A DNA stretch of 5,214 nt from Anaerolineales bacterium. Its GTDB lineage: Bacteria > Chloroflexota > Anaerolineae > Anaerolineales > JABWBV01. The translations under genes were made by a program, and so were the position numbers. Location: contig JALUWE010000591.1 in assembly GCA_027019845.1 (NCBI GenBank), positions 1 to 5,214 of the forward strand, read 5' to 3'. Shown piece by piece: positions 4,017 through 5,214 of the stretch (position 1 is the stretch's first letter; every line of letters begins with the position of its first letter). Below the pieces are notes generated by a model that ran no database searches, had not been told where the DNA came from, and saw only the letters and a program-made list of their open reading frames with translations.

Positions 4017-4973
4017 CTACTCACCCTCATCCTTCTTCACCGGGCCGTTGCTTTGCCCGGCGCCGATGAAATTGGAGAGCAGGCTGGTGAATTCCATCGG
4101 GAAGATGAATTTGGTGGCCGGACTGGCGCCCATCTGTTTGAGCGTTTCAAAGTATTGCAGGGTCATGGTCTTCTGATCGATGCTCTGCGCCACCTCGAAA
4201 ATGCGCTCCAGCGCGCTGGCAAAGCCCTCGGCGCGCAAAAGCTGGGCTTCCTTCTCGCCCTCTGCCTGGCGAATGGCGGCCTCTTTCTGCCCTTCGGCTC
4301 GCAGGATGGCGGCCTGCTTCTCGCCTTCGGCCACGTTGATGGCGGCCTCTTTCTGGCCGGTGGATTCGGTCACCAGCGCGCGGCGGTCGCGTTCCGCGGA
4401 CATCTGCCGGTTCATGGCGTCCTGAATCTCGCGCGGCGGCACGATCTCGCGGATTTCCACGTTGGTCACTTTCACGCCCCAGCGTTCGGTCACCTCGTCC
4501 AGACGGGTGCGCAGCATATTGTTGATGTGCTCACGCTCGGAGAGCACGTCGTCCAGCGGGATGCCGCCGATCACTGCGCGCAGCGTGGTGGTTGCCATAC
4601 CCTGCGCCGCGGCCTCGAAATTGCCGACCTGCAAAACACTGGCGGTAGCGTCCAGCACTTTGTAATACCAGATAAAGTCCACCGAAATGGCCGCGTTGTC
4701 TTTGGTGATCGAGGTCTGGTGGGGGATTTCGCGCACCTGCTCGCGCAAATCCACCCGGACACCGCGGTCCACGAACGGGATCAGGAATATGATGCCCGGC
4801 CCTTTGTCGCCGATACAACGACCCAGGCGGAAGATCACCAGACGTTCGTATTCTGGCACGATACGGATGGCGCTGGCCAGCAAAACCAGCACCACCAGCA
4901 CTGCACCGCCCACCAGGCAGAGCAATAGGCCCGCGGATGCGGCCCCCGTTTGCGCTAAGATAGAGTACAGCAT
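4017..4973 (-). CDS. Slipin/stomatin-like SPFH (band 7) membrane protein
   Basis: A 318-residue membrane scaffold protein of the prokaryotic slipin group; such proteins form large oligomers in lipid microdomains and usually work with an NfeD partner. One hydrophobic segment at about 13-37 anchors it. The SPFH domain follows: IVPEYERLVIFRLGR at 38-52, GPGIIFLIPFVDR at 58-70, REIPHQTSITKDN at 81-93 and VDFIWYYKVLD at 98-108. The stomatin signature NVEIREIVPPREIQDAMNRQ (171-190) and MSAERDRRA lead into a charged helix of four 11-residue repeats, GxKxAAIxxAE (206-249). The C-terminal part contains the conserved FIFPMEF (289-295). Length is normal for slipins. The start is ATG 4973 with AGGAGGT four bases upstream. 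The end of an nfeD-like gene lies just upstream on the same strand, as expected for this pair. Confidence 0.95.
   Translation of the reverse strand: MLYSILAQTGAASAGLLLCLVGGAVLVVLVLLASAIRIVPEYERLVIFRLGRCIGDKGPGIIFLIPFVDRGVRVDLREQVREIPHQTSITKDNAAISVDFIWYYKVLDATASVLQVGNFEAAAQGMATTTLRAVIGGIPLDDVLSEREHINNMLRTRLDEVTERWGVKVTNVEIREIVPPREIQDAMNRQMSAERDRRALVTESTGQKEAAINVAEGEKQAAILRAEGQKEAAIRQAEGEKEAQLLRAEGFASALERIFEVAQSIDQKTMTLQYFETLKQMGASPATKFIFPMEFTSLLSNFIGAGQSNGPVKKDEGE
4227..4358 (-). repeat. Four 33-bp coding repeats inside the slipin gene
   Basis: Encodes residues 206-249 as four consecutive undecapeptides: GQKEAAINVAE, GEKQAAILRAE, GQKEAAIRQAE, GEKEAQLLRAE. The 11-residue period suits a long straight helix or a right-handed coiled coil, as known in the post-SPFH helix of stomatin/flotillin relatives. 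Four near-identical units in a row are unusually regular. Confidence 0.8.
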
Positions 4974-4977
4974 GTTG

Positions 4978-4984
4978 ACCTCCT
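4978..4984 (-). promoter_or_regulatory. Strong ribosome binding site of the slipin gene
   Basis: AGGAGGT on the minus strand, four bases before ATG 4973. It is close to a full anti-SD match and settles the start; it suggests high translation independent of coupling to nfeD. Confidence 0.85.
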
Positions 4985-5126
4985 CGAAAATTGGTTAATG
5001 TTAGGACTTACGCACTTGAAAAGTCGCACCCAGACCTCACAGGTCTCAAAGCGCATGGAGATGCCCGGATGCAATCTGTTTTGGGTAAAATCTTCCTGCA
5101 TCGTGTGGTAGTAGACCTGTGAGGTC
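4985..5126 (-). other. nfeD-slipin intercistronic region, MITE-like
   Basis: The gap between the two minus-strand genes, apart from the slipin SD. It contains the two complementary 15-mers, an inner inverted pair GATGCA (5068-5073) / TGCATC (5097-5102), and, near the slipin side, TTAGGACTTACGCA (5001-5014). The whole of 5032-5127 can fold as nested stems without coding potential. It looks like an inserted non-coding palindromic element; no second terminal copy of TAGGACTTACGCA is in the window, so element boundaries are not defined. Confidence 0.5.
5032..5046. repeat. Hairpin 15-mer AGACCTCACAGGTCT (nfeD-slipin gap, copy B)
   Basis: A 6-bp stem AGACCT/AGGTCT with a CAC loop. The 15-mer is the exact reverse complement of the one at 5113-5127, and both are followed on the plus strand by CAAAG. 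It sits in the gap between the nfeD-like and slipin genes. Confidence 0.85.
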
Positions 5127-5127
5127 T
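5113..5127. repeat. Hairpin 15-mer AGACCTGTGAGGTCT (copy A, touches the nfeD stop)
   Basis: The same stem as copy B but with the loop inverted to GTG. On the minus strand the unit reads CTTTGAGACCTCACAGGTCT, and its TGA (5127-5129) is the stop codon of the nfeD-like gene. The repeat therefore seems to provide the last leucine codon and the stop. Confidence 0.85.
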
Positions 5128-5213
5128 CAAAGTACTGAATGTTCGGAACGGATTGGCTCCACTTCCAAAATCAAACCCTGCCGCCCGACCACACGCACTT
5201 CACTTCCGGCAGG
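5127..5213 (-). CDS. NfeD-like protein, last 28 codons
   Basis: Reading leftward from the window edge, the frame gives PAGSEVRVVGRQGLILEVEP then IRSEHSVL and TGA (5127-5129). The G-x-x-VRVVGRxGLxLxVEP pattern is the end of the soluble OB-fold domain at the C-terminus of NfeD proteins, membrane partners (sometimes proteases) of slipins. The neighbour downstream on the same strand is a slipin, which strongly supports the call. The tail after VEP is short and its last two codons lie in a repeat unit, so the original stop may have been replaced. The rest lies outside the window; which NfeD type (short or protease-fused) cannot be told. Confidence 0.75.
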   Translation of the reverse strand, partial: PAGSEVRVVGRQGLILEVEPIRSEHSVL

Positions 5214-5214
5214 G
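5176..5214. repeat. Inverted 8-mers CCCTGCCG / CGGCAGGG at the window edge
   Basis: CCCTGCCG (5176-5183) and CGGCAGGG (5207-5214) are perfect complements 23 bases apart, inside the nfeD-like coding sequence. Both are explained by its codons (LPAG-like and GRQG), so this is probably incidental. Confidence 0.4.

Noticed and set aside
4008..4928. 306-aa plus-strand frame opposite the slipin gene
   Set aside because: Antisense shadow; its repetitive GLFL-type peptides mirror the 33-bp repeats of the slipin helix.

Overview
The window looks like a piece of a GC-rich bacterial chromosome. The style (folate genes mixed with unrelated small genes, intergenic gaps packed with short-period repeats and nested palindromes) reminds me of Chloroflexota, Anaerolineae-like genomes. 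That is an impression from repeat style and protein flavour only; no marker gene fixes the taxonomy.

Plus strand, left half: the end of folK (HPPK, 1-192); a 53-codon zinc-ribbon-like ORF that runs into repeats (236-397); a cluster of three nested-palindrome repeats with an ACCCAACT octamer tail (349-550); an MscS-family mechanosensitive channel gene (572-1693); a 106-bp pyrimidine-rich gap; a 143-aa SpoIIAA/STAS-like protein gene (1800-2231); and folP (dihydropteroate synthase, 2231-3127), which starts on the stop codon of the gene before it (TGATG). FolK and FolP catalyse consecutive steps of folate synthesis. The channel and the STAS-like gene lie between them in the same direction, so the plus-strand genes may once have formed a folate operon that was later interrupted.

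Minus strand, right half (read right to left): the last 28 codons of an NfeD-like gene (5127-5213); a 153-bp gap holding a pair of mutually complementary 15-bp hairpins; a slipin/stomatin-type SPFH gene (4017-4973); a repeat-filled stretch; and a RimI-like GNAT acetyltransferase gene (3157-3630). NfeD plus SPFH protein is a well-known membrane partnership. folP and the GNAT gene converge with only 29 bp between their stop codons.

The most notable non-coding content is one repeat family in six copies, three left and three right in inverted orientation. All share the outer ends CATCCT...AGGATG, but the inner hairpins differ while keeping pairing in five of six copies. Both clusters lie immediately 5' of a gene (mscS; GNAT), in the same orientation relative to it, and each ends in an octamer tail. 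I see no CRISPR array, tRNA, rRNA, transposase or phage gene, and no clearly new enzymatic system. The repeats and the nfeD-slipin gap are the parts worth a second look.
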